A DNA stretch of 64,000 nt from Eremomyces bilateralis CBS 781.70 (Eukaryota; Ascomycota; Dothideomycetes; Eremomycetales; Eremomycetaceae), in the NCBI RefSeq assembly GCF_010015585.1, contig NW_022985081.1:465538-529537 (forward strand). Reading direction: 5' to 3'. A program made the translations under genes and the position numbers. This document shows positions 21,601 through 33,004 of the stretch, in pieces. Numbering within the stretch: position 1 is the first letter of the stretch; the number at the start of each line of letters is the position of its first letter. A model generated the notes under the pieces. The model was not told the DNA's origin and ran no database searches. It saw only the letters and a program-made list of their open reading frames with translations.

Positions 21601-23502
21601 CCTTCTTGGTTCCTCATGCTCTGAATCCTTCTCTCGAATGCGGCATCGTCATTGGCGATCAAGTCGGAATAATCTTCCACCGAGTCCTCCCTGAACGTGG
21701 CAGCAGGTCGGGCGGAAGAGCCATTCGTTTCCCTTTTTGGGGCATGTCCAGCAGCCGGTGGTGGTGGCTTAGAAGAGTTCACGCGGATTCGAGGTTTGGG
21801 ATGCGAAGGACGCCGTGGAGACTTCGCCTGTGTCGGCCGTCCTGTGGATTTGTCTGAATGCTTTCGCCCAGGAGTAGCCGGCTTGACAGTTTCAAGTGGA
21901 TCAGTACTTGTGAGATTGTACGAACTTCGATCGTTGAGATCTGCTTGTGAGTAGTTCGACTGTTCCGAACCTCTCGGATCTGTGCGAGCGTATGATTTCA
22001 GCCTTTCTGAACTTAGTAAGCCAGCGAAATTATCATGTGGTCGCAAGTGTGGCAATTGAAGCGCATTAGGGTTGATTGAGGAGGCAAAGTCCGCATCCCA
22101 GTTATCGTCAGCCTCATGGTCAGGGGATCTAAATTGATCAGGATTAGGTCTCATCTTCGTAACCTTTAACGCTTCCTTCGAAGATGTATGGCTCATCATC
22201 TGAGAGGACCTCCCATTGGCAGCTGGTCCCGGACTAGTTGCTACAGGTCGTGATGTTCGTTTGAAGGTACCATTGGGTGACTTCAGAGCTTCATTCCATT
22301 CCTGAACGGTTTTGACCACCTGGTCGTATTTGGTGGGCATTGGTGTGACGATGGAGTCTGCCCTCTTGGCGCTCACAATCCATGGATGCTTCAAAAGCTT
22401 CTTGGCAGACACTCGTAGGTTAGGGTCTTTCTGGAAGCATTGCATAAGGAAATCGCGGACACCCTAGATGTTATTAGCTGCGTTACAAGTGACAAAGGGC
22501 ATGGATAGCAGTACCGGAGACGCTCCTTCGGGAAGAGGAGGGTGGTCATCGTTCACGATACGGAATAGAGCAGGCATTGGCTGTAGTTGGTAGTATGGAG
22601 GCCTTCCGTCGAGGAGTTCAATGACAGTACAGCCGAGACTCCAGATATCAGAGGCAGTGGTAGCCCCAGAAAGCTCAATGACTTCTGGGGCCATCCAATA
22701 CGGGGTTCCGACAACGCTGGATTCACTCAGACCGGACGCTTTCGTTGCGACGCCGAAGTCTGCCAATTTGGCCAGCCCCTCTTTTGTTGTGAGAATGTTG
22801 GCGCCCTTGATGTCCCTATGAATGACACCTTGGTCGTGAAGATAGATCATGCCATAAAGGACCTGTGACATGTAGAGTGCGACGAGATTCTCCGGGAACT
22901 TGCCGAAGTTCTTGCAAATCGAATGCAGCGATCCATTCTCACAGTACCTATTCCGCGTCAATATCCAGTGTGCAACACCCATGTTCTTTGGACCTACTCT
23001 AGGATGATATATAGTGATTCGGCAGACTTGACGAAGCCGTGGTACTTGACAATGTTTGGGTGGTGTAGGTTCTTCAAGAGGTCGATTTCGAGCTATACGA
23101 TCCACCGTCAGATGTGTATGAGGATCGCGGAACGGGAGATGTACCATGATTGTGCCGATCTCATTTCTCGGTAGATCGGTGAGCTTGATCTGCTTGATAG
23201 CAACCGTTTCACCGGACCCCCAGTGCAGTGCTCGGTATACCGACCCGAAGGCCCCCTTCCCGAGGCAGTCTCCCAGTTGCTGTGGTCTCATGTCAGCGCC
23301 TCCATAAGCTCACTTCAAACTCTATGCCACGTACGTATCCTTTCAAACCTTCTACATCCTGTGCCGCTCTCTGAGCTAACCCATCGCGACTTGGCTTGGG
23401 GAGCAGTGGTGCCTTCGGTTGTTTCGCTTGCCCTTGAGGTGTATCAACCTGCTTCCGAGCTCCCGAGCTCTTCTCCGCTTTATGTCTCCCACTCGAACCC
23501 AT
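18700..23502 (-). CDS. sepH: SepH / Cdc7-type septation initiation kinase
   Basis: Eight exons on the minus strand (23502-23335, 23279-23145, 23092-22998, 22947-22515, 22463-20694, 20647-20443, 20394-19944, 19891-18700) give 1482 residues, slightly long for the family. The kinase domain starts near residue 57 with [14 protein letters not shown] and contains [26 protein letters not shown] and [14 protein letters not shown] low-complexity linker is followed by an armadillo-like region (residues about 680-1130). The C-terminus is Ser/Thr-rich and disordered. In Aspergillus nidulans SepH acts in the septation initiation network at spindle pole bodies and is needed for septum formation. All splice sites are GT-AG and the frame closes across all eight exons. 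Confidence 0.95.
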
Positions 23503-24709
23503 TATGAATATTGACGTGGTTGAGGAGCTGTGAAGCTCCTCAACTAGTCTCGATGCGCAGTGGAGGCAGGGTGGATGGTGCTCGCCTGGAAGGTAAGACG
23601 GATTCGCGTGATGGTCGGGGCGTAGGAGTAGGAGGTGACAACCGTAGAGTCCTGCCCTTCATAGCAGTGCAGCCCCTCTTCCGGTGCAGATGGAGAAAGT
23701 CGACGGTTGGAGCAGGCTACAAGGTCCCGATATGGAAACCCGGTACCAAGCCCTAGAAGAGTCGAAGTCCTGGAAGGGTCGAGCTGGAGTCGTGGTGCTC
23801 AATTACGACACTGAGGGCCAGGTCGGTCAAGAGACTCTTCACGGGCAGTCAAAAATCGCAGACGCACCCTTGGTCTACCCTCGATTCGTCTATTCAGGTG
23901 CTCCACTTGGGTGAACAACCGCAGGCACTTCCTTACGGGAGTTGATGATATATCAAGGCTCACAAGGGTTAGGGGCCAATGCGAAGACCACGTCGCCCGG
24001 CTTATAGGTGTGTTATAGGGCTGTTATGTGGTGACGAGTCAAGGATATGGGGAAGTTGTTCGTTTGGAATTGAGTGTACGTGACTTCCAGTCTTTCACGT
24101 TTCCATGAAGCGTGGTCGGTCGTTTCCGCAAGAGTCCGCAAGTCAACGATTGTATAACACGCAAAAGCAGGAGTATGAGCTTTTGTGAACATTCAAATTG
24201 GTCCACACTGTGTTTCCTGCATGGATGGGCAGGAGGCTGTCATCGTTTACACCCTCCTGCGCTTGATTTGCCGAGTTTATGCCGGTGGTGATAATTGGAC
24301 CCTTCCTGGTCTCTAGGGATATCGATATCTGCCCTCTCCTCGTCCCCCGCAATTTCCTACGTCGAGACGAGGTGAGATGTAGAAAATAATGTCCGGTTAC
24401 GGAGAGCATTATGACACTTGATAACAATCAGAAGTAGAATCACAATATTTCACAAACTGTTCCCAAGTATTGTACTCCCAGCTCTCCACATACAGACCCT
24501 TCAACTCCGCGCATCATCATCCAATAAGATCAACCGGAGTAGCTTCCTACTCATGTCACGAAATATCTACCTATATCTATAGATCCCTTCTCTTCAACAA
24601 CAAGATACAAATATCCGTGCGCGTTGGTATCCCAGGGTGCTTATCCATTATACTCCCGTGTCTACCACTGCAGATGCTGCGGGAAACGGACTCATTGTAG
24701 TTTCGGCCT
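23503..24709. other. sepH promoter and gene-free stretch
   Basis: No supported gene. The first several hundred bases should be the sepH promoter. Short frames here show no conserved motif. Confidence 0.4.
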
Positions 24710-25320
24710 CTATCTGCTACCTCCAGCTGGTTCTTTGTCTGTGATCCAACCGAAAGAGTATTTCTCCATCTTAACATTCCCCTTTGCCGCTCTTCCCATA
24801 TTTGGTACATGGGTTTCGATGGTAACTCGTCTAATGGGGTGGGCACTTGAACGCCTCACGAATGCATCAACGGTCTTCGCTGCCATTGCGAAGACTAATT
24901 CCCAATAAAATGATGTTTTCAAGTCCTCGATTTGGTTCGCAGGATACCTTCGCGGATTGAGGGAGTCGAGCTTAGGATGAGGAATCTCGGCGGTGTTGAG
25001 CAGCCTTTCGCCTAAACGGAGCGCGCTGTCTTCGCAGATGTTGATGTATTCCGAGCAGAGGTTCACGCAATCGGTTCCGACCTGCATATTCCAGGAGAAG
25101 AGATCATCAAGCGATATGCCGTACTTCGCTGCAATGTCTTAGCAACCTTCGCCTGTTGAGACCAGGTGGAAGTTTGTGCAGGAGCAACCATTCTGGGTTG
25201 AGCTGGTGAAGGAGTGTTGACCCCATTGCTGAGAGTGGTGGGTGTCTCTGGGTCAGTTGAGTCCCCTCCAACGACTCCGATACAAACATTCACATTGAGC
25301 CAGGAGGATTGTCATGCTTG
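24710..25320 (-). pseudogene. Decayed LysM-domain gene fragment
   Basis: On the minus strand the pieces VNVCIGVVGGDST, TPSPAQ, then CTNFHLVSTGEGC, DIAAKYGISLDDLFSWN and VGTDCVNLCSEYINIC match the repeated LysM plan of fungal LysM proteins: end of one domain, Thr/Pro-rich linker, and a second domain with ATG-like KYGIS and WN positions. LysM proteins bind chitin or related glycans and act in cell-wall masking or interaction with hosts and bacteria. The frame is broken in several places and no signal peptide is visible. After the second domain, about 105 further residues follow in frame (GERLLNTAEIPHPKLD..., MEKYSFGWITD) that I do not recognise; they may come from a different gene. Confidence 0.65.
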
Positions 25321-27864
25321 GAAGCGCAATATCAAGACCCGGATGTGCACAAGACCCCTCGTGTTCAGACAAGGATTCATCGTGAACATCTTAAATTACA
25401 CCGCCAACTTGGAACCCAACTCTTGACCCCACAACCGTGGGTGTGTGCACTTGGCTGGTGCGAAGATTGATTCGATGCCAAATGTAGGAAGTGGAGGAAT
25501 CCCTCCAAAATATTCTGTCGAGGTTAACATCGGAAGAGTCGTATGAAGGACATCGCATGTTGTTAGCGGTATTGGCGTTTCCCATCCTCCCACCCAACCG
25601 CCAGCGGCCCTGCTGATAGAAAATTTATGGATTTGAGCTCAATATCGGTTGAGAATCCTTCGGGAGGATTCAAAGATCTGTCCCTTCCACGGCCTGAACA
25701 TCCTCGAAGCATAGGGTAGGCTCGCCGATGTCCACATCGCGGCGCCAGCCAAGTGTGATAGCTCGAAATGTACGGAAATAGGACGCATTTACCTCCCTGA
25801 TATGTGACTTTGAAGAGAGCTGAAACAGCGACGGAATTTTCAACGCAGTGCTTTGCAGTAAAACGAGAATCGACCCAGGCAATCAGCCTTCAACCAAGTC
25901 CATGTGATAGCGTGGTTAGTCAATACGAACGAGCAGGTTTCCAAAACACAAGCTCGTGCTAAACATTGATCTCCCGAAGTACCATGGGACTGCAAAGAAA
26001 TCGTCGGGTACGGGGCCATCGGAGAGGAACAAGTCGCATACTTAAATTCTTCGATAGGAACAAACATTTGAGAATTAAAAGGGGGTATGTATGGCTGAGC
26101 ATCCCACCCTCCTTCATGATAGCAATTCATCGCCTGCCTAGACCACTAAGGAATTGGATATGATGTCCTAGCGAACCGTTTCTGAGAGGTAGGGACTGTG
26201 TCTAGTTCCAACAGGTTCATTCAGAGAGATCGGTCGACCCCGATGTCCGATAGTATGCAGCTATCCATTACTGAGGTGTCAATAACAACTTCAGTGTTCG
26301 GATAGACGTCGCGGATCCCCCTGGATCATTGAGCGAGGATATGTCGCAAGATGCCCCTGTTAGTTTCTACTGCCACTTAACATTCCTTTCACTGCCCTCT
26401 ACCCCTGGGCTAGGACTAATCAGGACTCTTCAGTCTTCTACTATGTATTTAAGTAATCTTCATCTAGCTTACTAGCTAGATCTCCTTTCCTAGACAATGG
26501 GAATCGTTAATACCAATTTGCATTAAGTTATGGCTCTACAGTAACTGAGCTTAAGCAGCGATCGTGCTTAATCATCCTCCCCGCGAAATGCGACAGGATA
26601 TGGCCCATAGGCAGGGGTTATACGGCGTCTAATACACAGACGATGTGACATGCTCTTCTCTCCAAGTCTTCGTCAGTGAAAGGTGTTGTTGCGAAAGGGA
26701 AGACCTCAGTGCCCTCTCTGAAAATTGCAATGGTTGAGAGAATCACAGGTTTATGCTGTTATGAAGTTCAAGATCGATCTGATCTAGCATGGACGAATGA
26801 AATATTTTCCGCCTGACGTAGTTTGTCTTGTGTTAACGCCTGAGGCAACAGCTTTGGATATCAAGCAGAGTATCCGTAGAGATGATCTTGATTTCCACGT
26901 TGACCTTCATACCCCAATCTACCAGACTTGACTGCCTGTAAATCTGGAAATGTCGAACCAATTCCTTTCCCGGCTCCAATTCCTACATACCAACACCGCT
27001 TTGCATCGAATAGGTTGGCAGCTTGAGTTTCTTGACGTATGGCAGCGGCGTCGCTCTAGGGGGTCGGTTCACAAGACGTGCAGAATGTCCCGATCTCCGT
27101 CTTTCCTCCGATTTCGTTATGAGATTATAGAGTACAGGTGGAGATACCGGTTTGGTATTGCAGGTAGCATACGGGTCACATTAATAGGGGAAGCACAAGC
27201 GCGACATTCTCCCGAGCCCTTTTTCCACCTGGTCCACATCAATCAATCCCACACCCTCAATCGATATGACGTAACTTGGAAATAAGGATCAGTCCAAACA
27301 ACACTGCTCATTCCAACAATGATAAAATAAAACTGTTTCTTGAATGGCCGGGTAAAAGATCAGCCAGTACGGAGACATCTCCTTGAATTCTTGAATTTGT
27401 GTCCTGTTACTGTAGTGAGCATGTTGCGTGGAGACCAGATGGGATGAGATCAGTAAACAATGACATCATCCGATCGTGAGACTCACTAAAATCGCCATGA
27501 TGAGGCCATGTAATCCACCACACAAACCACCGAAACCAAGTCACCAGTTGATTTTCGCTACGTACGATCCTAGCCGTAATGTAATTGCCGATCTCGTCTC
27601 GTCCGGCCCAATGAAGTCCGGGATTTTCTGGTGGAGCGGTGGAGGAAGGTGTCAAACGGAAAGATCACTAGAATTCTTAGCATCTAATACGTCACTGGCG
27701 AGCTTGGCCGGTTTCGTGTGACCGAAATCATTCATAACCGCGACATTCCTCGTCTGCTCCTTCTAATTCTTCACCGCACATCCAAAGGAATTCCATCCAT
27801 CTACTACCGTTTCCATCTCAATCGACCTCTTTACCACATCCCAAACACCATCCAAGCAACCACA
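25321..27864. other. Gene-poor stretch with one unassigned fragment
   Basis: No intact gene. Between 26130 and 25670 on the minus strand two overlapping frames contain protein-like text (SYFRTFRAITLGWRRDVD, IGEPTLCFEDVQAV) that may be a decayed gene, possibly a HET-type C-terminal region; this is weak. The last 150 bases are pyrimidine-rich and probably the promoter of the next gene. Confidence 0.35.
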
Positions 27865-28437
27865 ATGGCCACTCTTCACTGTACGTCCACCCCTCCCGAT
27901 GAAGTCAACCCCACCCCACACCTCCATCGTATACTAACTCCCCAGACCTCCCCCCCGTCAAGCCCTCCGCCATCGCCATTGGCACCCTCTTCAACCACGC
28001 CACCTCCCTCGCCGTTCTCACCCCCCTCTTCGGCGACACCTACCGCCGCGCCGAGGCCGCCAACTCCAAGGAAGACTTCTTCAAATCAAAGGAGGCCGCG
28101 TCCGCCGCCTCCGCCTGGGGCACCTCGCTTGCCGGCTCCGCCCTCCAGTCGTATGGCGTGGGCGCGCTCATCAACGCGACCGGCACGCTGACGTATAAGG
28201 GCGCGGCGTATCTTGGGGGGTTGATTTTCTGCGCGAGCACGGCGCCGGGAGTAAGTTGTGGAATGTGGAGTTTGTGGAGTGGTGGCTAACTTGTGGATGT
28301 AGCTCATCTCGCAATTCTTCCTGGAGAAGCGCCCCGTCGACACGCTTGCTGTCGGTGCGCTGGCTCGCGTGTTCGAGACCGTCGGACTCAGCTTGGTTAT
28401 GACCTACTGGGGCACCCGGACCAACCCTTTTGACTAA
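27865..28437 (+). CDS. Small membrane protein, DUF1761-like
   Basis: Three exons (27865-27880, 27946-28250, 28303-28437) encode 151 residues. The first exon holds only five codons plus one base; a textbook TACTAAC branch site (27932-27938) precedes the first acceptor. The protein has three to four hydrophobic stretches (IAIGTLFNHATSLAVLTPLF, LINATGTLTYKGAAYLGGLI, LARVFETVGLSLVMTYWG) and the segment SAWGTSLAGSALQSYG, which I associate with the DUF1761 family of unknown function. That assignment is from memory. A short membrane protein with no catalytic motif is all that can be said. It is convergent with the UBX gene. Confidence 0.8.
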
Positions 28438-28771
28438 ATGTCTGATCTTGGCTGAGAGTCAGAAGGGCGGGACGGTGTGATGAACGAGACGTGGATTGGC
28501 GACAGGGAAGGCGCTATGTATTATAGTAATCTTCATGGACCCTGAAACAGCGATCAAATTTGACCAATCTATGGTTCATGACAACGTTTAAGCGTGATAT
28601 CGTTGATTATCGAACTTTGGATCATCCGTGCCGATGTATTCATGACTCTAGCTCTCCCCATTTTTAAGCTCTTGCTGTCATACTCTCCTATCAAAGTGTC
28701 CCCACGCAAACCCAAACCGACCCACTCCATCGCAGATGCTCGCAGGAACGACCAGGCCTTCCATCTCGCGG
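28438..28771. other. Convergent 3' region
   Basis: Between the stops of the DUF1761-like gene and the UBX gene; nothing further seen. Confidence 0.5.
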
Positions 28772-29884
28772 CTATCGGACTATCAGCATCGCGCTCGGCA
28801 CAAACCCCGCCTCCTTCACCGTCAACCCAAAATCCACATCCGAAAACACCTTCTTCGGATAATTCTGCACAAACTCGCTCACCTCCCCCATCCCCTCCTC
28901 GGCCACCGCCGCCGCCACCTCCGCCAACGTCGTCTCCGCCGCAAACGTCTTCACCACGCTCCCATTTGTTGTCTGCAGCTTCAGTCGCGCCTCCGTGTAC
29001 ACCCGCTTGACGCCCGGCACCGACGCCGGCGCCGCTTCCGGTTGCGAGGCGGACGCGGCCTCGGTGCCGCCGCCGGGCAGCCGGGCGATGCGTTCCTGCT
29101 CGGCCTTTCGCTTCCGCGCCTCCTTGTCCGCTTCGATCATCGCCAGGGCGCGTTTCTTGGCTTCGACGTCCTCGAGCTTCTCGCGGCGGCGAGCGGCGGC
29201 TTGCTTGAGTTGTTCTTTGCGTTGGAGGTCTTCTTTAATGTCGTGGGATTCTTTGGTGGCTTTGCGGCGGATTTCCTGGGGATGGGGTTAGAGGGGGGTT
29301 GGGAGGGTGGGGGGAGAAGGTACCTCGTTCTTCTTCCGCGCGAGCTTGTCTTCGTCTACTTGGATGGCGCGTTTGGCGGCGAGCTTTTGGCGGAGGGCTT
29401 CGAGTTTGGCGGCTTTCTCTTCTGCGGTCAAGGGGGCGATTTCGTCCACGGATTCGGAGAAGTTGGTGTGTTCGCTGCGGGAGATCCAAGGTTAGCATCA
29501 CCATTTAAGGATAGAGCATTTTCAAAAGGCACAGTACCTCTTCTGTGCGTGGAACTCCGCCTCCCCCGCATTCCGGAACTTCTTCCCACAGTCGTTGCAC
29601 ACGAGGCTCTTTGCTTGTGCCTCACCAGCCTTCACTTCGATTGATGGCCCCGCTTCTTCCTCGTCTCTCCCTGTGTCGACTTTGATTTCGTCGAGGGACT
29701 TCTCCTGGTTCTTCTCCAGCCAATCGATCGCATCCTGCACTGTAACATCACTAGTCAGCGCTGACCTCACTCAGTAAAGCGAGGCTCGGTTGGACTCACA
29801 GCTTCTGGTTTCCTTGACTGCGATCTCGACTCGGTCCTTGTCGAAGCCCATCTCGAGCAGCATATTTAAATCGGAGGGAGCCAT
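28772..29884 (-). CDS. UBA/UBX domain Cdc48 adaptor (UBXN1-like)
   Basis: Four exons (29884-29800, 29739-29538, 29474-29324, 29275-28772) encode 313 residues. An N-terminal UBA domain (NMLLEMGFDKDRVEIAVKET, then AIDWLEKNQ) binds ubiquitin. A C2H2-type finger follows (CNDCGKKF...EFHAQKRSEH, residues about 75-100), then a long charged coiled coil (about 110-215). A C-terminal UBX domain (RLKLQTTNGSVVKTF to the C-terminal LIVR) should dock onto Cdc48/p97. This order is that of UBXN1/SAKS1, which negatively tunes ubiquitin-dependent degradation. Introns lie at UBA, finger and coiled-coil boundaries. It is divergent from the VAP gene. Confidence 0.92.
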
Positions 29885-30515
29885 GATTGCAACGTCTTAT
29901 AATCCTAGGTTTCTGTAGAAGGTGTATTCCTCGTTCAAGGGAGTTCGTGGGGTGATGGTTTTGATGTTGAGGGATATCATGCGTCTGTATTGTAGGCGCC
30001 AGGCAGATAATGACCAAGTTTCCCCAGCGATGATAAAAGCCTCTAGCAGCCTAATGGATTATTCGCTGATATTTGCCTTCACATGCAGCTAATAGCTAAT
30101 AATCTCACGTGCGGATAAAGGTATCAAATGGTTCCGGTCGGGGAAAGGGAAAGACGTCAGAAGCGGCGGGCGGCGAATGATCCCACAAATCCCTGTTCGC
30201 TCTCCGTGTGCCGTTCCAGACATCCAACACCTAAGAGTCTAAGACAACCGTCACTCTCTCCGAGCCTGCTGCTTTGGATTCCTAAGCACAATCACCATCA
30301 CGTCTGTCACTCCTTCCTGCTGCGCCCTTGATCTGACTGTTCGATTCCTTGATCGTTCGCACCTTGTCGATATCTGTACTGCTCAAGTCGTTCCGTCGCC
30401 TGCATTGATCCCTTCTCCTGCGCAACCGGAATACCTCTTTGCGGTCCATTATCTCCCGTGAACGGCCATCGTCCCCCAATACAAACATTCACAGCGTTTC
30501 GGACTTTCGGTTATC
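29885..30515. promoter_or_regulatory. Divergent UBX / VAP promoter region
   Basis: The 631 bp between two divergent start codons must carry both promoters and leaders. No specific factor site was assigned; no gene seen. Confidence 0.5.
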
Positions 30516-31663
30516 ATGTCTGTTGAGCTGGATCCAAGCGAGTTGAGCTTCAAGAGTATGTAATCGATCTCGGCGCGGTAGTGGCGCGAACCCGGCGCAC
30601 CGATGAGATGAGATCGCTATGCAACCTGCTTGAGAACACGCCTATTGACTATCATGTAGGGCCCTTCGACCATGAAGTCTCACAAATCCTCAGCTTGCGG
30701 AATCCGCATGATGATCCCGTTGCCTTCAAGGTTCGTTGTCGATATCACCTTTGGTGTCTAACCCCTTGCTTATGCAATCCATCATCTAGGTGAAAACAAC
30801 CGCGCCCAAGCAGTATGACGACTTCCTTTGGCCAGTATATTTTGTCCATCAACCCTGACCGTATCCCAGATACTGCGTTCGACCAAATTCTGGACGCATC
30901 GATCCCGGCGGCACCGTTGAAGTGCAAGGTTCGTTTTCTGCCTGCGTCTCCAGAAGTGCTCCTAACGTCATCATCAGTTCTCCTTCAATCGATGCAGAAA
31001 GACCCGCCTGCAGACTTCAAGTGTCGCGACAAGTTCCTTGTCCAATCCGTCGGCATCGCCAAGGATACCGATGTGTCCAACGTCGCATCGATCGCAAGTA
31101 CTTCCACCGTTTCTGTCTGACAACGCTGACTCTTCCAGTGGTCTCAAATCGAACAAACCGCCAAAAGCACCATCCAAGAACGCAAGATCCGCGTCGTCTT
31201 CCTTCCCGCCGATGGCGACGCTCCCACCTCGACCCCCGCCAAAGCCCCCAACGGTATCAAAGATGAACTCTCCTCCTCCCAATCCATCCTCCCCATCACT
31301 CCAGGCACCTCCCGCGCGAACTCCACCGCCCGCTCCGAACCCTTGAGCACCCCGACCACCTCCGACAAATCCAAGGAATCCAAGCCCATCCCGACCGCCA
31401 TCTCCGAGAAAGCCAACGCCACATACGCCGAGCTGAAGCAGCAGCTCGCGGCCGCGAACGAGCAGATCCTCAAGTTGAAAGAACAGGCGCAGGAAGGGTT
31501 GCGCCAGCGGAAGCCGACCAGCCAGGAGACGAAGTCGACCGGCGCGGGCGGCGCGGGGAACTTGGCGACGGCGAACCGCAATCCCCCGCAGAACGGCGTG
31601 CCGCTGCAGATCACGGCGCTGCTGTGCTTGTTGAGCTTCTTGCTCGGGTGGTGGTTGTTTTGA
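30516..31663 (+). CDS. VAP/Scs2 family ER membrane tether
   Basis: Six exons (30516-30555, 30660-30730, 30790-30812, 30870-30928, 30978-31093, 31139-31663) encode 277 residues. The MSP domain spans about residues 1-125 (VELDPSELSFKRPFDHEV, QYCVRPNSGRID, KFLVQS, KIRVVFLPA). A Ser/Thr-rich linker, a short coiled coil (TYAELKQQLAAANEQILKL) and a C-terminal anchor (LLCLLSFLLGWWLF) follow. The family sits in the ER, binds FFAT-motif proteins and tethers ER to plasma membrane for lipid transfer. The third exon has only 23 bp. The fifth intron starts GCAAGT, a GC-AG intron: the only nearby GT would break the frame. Confidence 0.93.
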
Positions 31664-33004
31664 GCGGTCGAGTCACGGCCTCCGCGTGGGGGTTGGGATG
31701 TGGGGAGATTCCAGATATATGGTAACTCGGTTGGCATCCCCATCGTTGCAACCTGAGGCGAAATCAAGAGGATGGATAACGGAATGGTCTACGGTGTTGA
31801 GCTTCTGTGAGGTAGAGACGGAGCTCTAGAAGGCATTGCTTTTCACACGACCCATGGCGATGCTAGGATGGTTGGCTTGCTGCACTGGTTTCGTGCATCA
31901 CAGAGGACAAGGGTCTTTTCTTTCCGTGTGGGGTTGGGTTCCTCGGGGGATCTTCAAAACGTATCCGATGAGTTTGCCTCCGATTCGAAATGTGGCCTCG
32001 GAAACCGACTGCGTGGGACGGGATATTGGCAACGACCTTGACCGATGTACGTCAATCGAGGATGGTCACCCGTGGCCGCGCAACTGATAACGGATCGTGG
32101 ATTTACGGAACGGAGCGTCGGACTGGGTACATTGTGTGTGCGCGTGTTTGGGCGAATGTCTCGTGCAGTAACGGTGGATATTCTGTTTGATGCACCGTCT
32201 TGCCTTTTATGAGTTTTACCTGTGTCTTTTGTAGCCTTTGAGATAGCGTGGATATGCGCAAAGTACACTTTAGTTCTACATGCAGCCCCGAAGTCCTATG
32301 GGGGACTTCGTAATCTGTTGAACGGATGACTATAGGACTATACCTTATATCCCTCGGGGTTGCCCATCTTGGCCACCAATGTGGTCCATCAGGACATTTG
32401 GGGCCGCGGATAGAAACTACTCCGATCTGGATCCGATCTCCAAACATCCAATCGATCTCGTTCACCTATATTCGTTTATCGATGATATGACAACGCTTTT
32501 CATCCCTCCACCCCGCGTGCACCAAAATACGAAAACGCTCGCGTGAGCCCTCAGTCCTGGCACCGGCATCCCCCACTTCCGCTTTCGTCCAGGGTATGTG
32601 CGCGTTGCAATATGCGGCACCGTATTGGTTGGCTCGTTTGCATGCCCCATTGTCGCGGTGCAGGACGGCGGCGTGCACCACGGGGGAATCTGACTATATT
32701 TCCTCCACATACTCTCAACTCGGATGGGGCAATCGTATACGGTCATTTAAAAAGCAACGGAGCCGAGATAATAAACATGTACTGTGGAGTGCGACGGGGG
32801 GACGGGGGGCGGGTTTATTATGGAGGGGCATTGGAACCGATAGCGGGTTGACTCATGAGTGGATGAGTGGATGTGTGGTTCGCCGCAGTCACATAAAATC
32901 TTCAGCCGTTCCCCTCCAGTGATTCAACACTTCAATTCCACTCCATCCGTCTCGATCGTTGGACAATTTTTCGACAGGACGGTTCATAGACCACATAGAT
33001 CATC
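31664..33004. other. Gene-free stretch, asparagine synthetase promoter side
   Basis: No supported gene. The 3' part holds the asparagine synthetase promoter, including a TGACTCA site. Short overlapping frames between 32460 and 33340 appear on both strands without conserved content. Confidence 0.5.
32849..32855 (+). promoter_or_regulatory. Gcn4/CPC1-type site TGACTCA
   Basis: A perfect TGACTCA lies 149 bp before the asparagine synthetase start codon. This is the core site of Gcn4/CPC1/CpcA, which induces amino-acid genes under starvation. About eight such heptamers are expected by chance in 64 kb, so only the position is suggestive. Confidence 0.5.

Noticed and set aside
25272-25295. Shared word ATACAAACATTCAC at the LysM relic and at about 30480
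   Set aside because: A 14-base match with different surroundings; one copy encodes part of a LysM domain and the other lies in the VAP leader region, so coincidence is likely.
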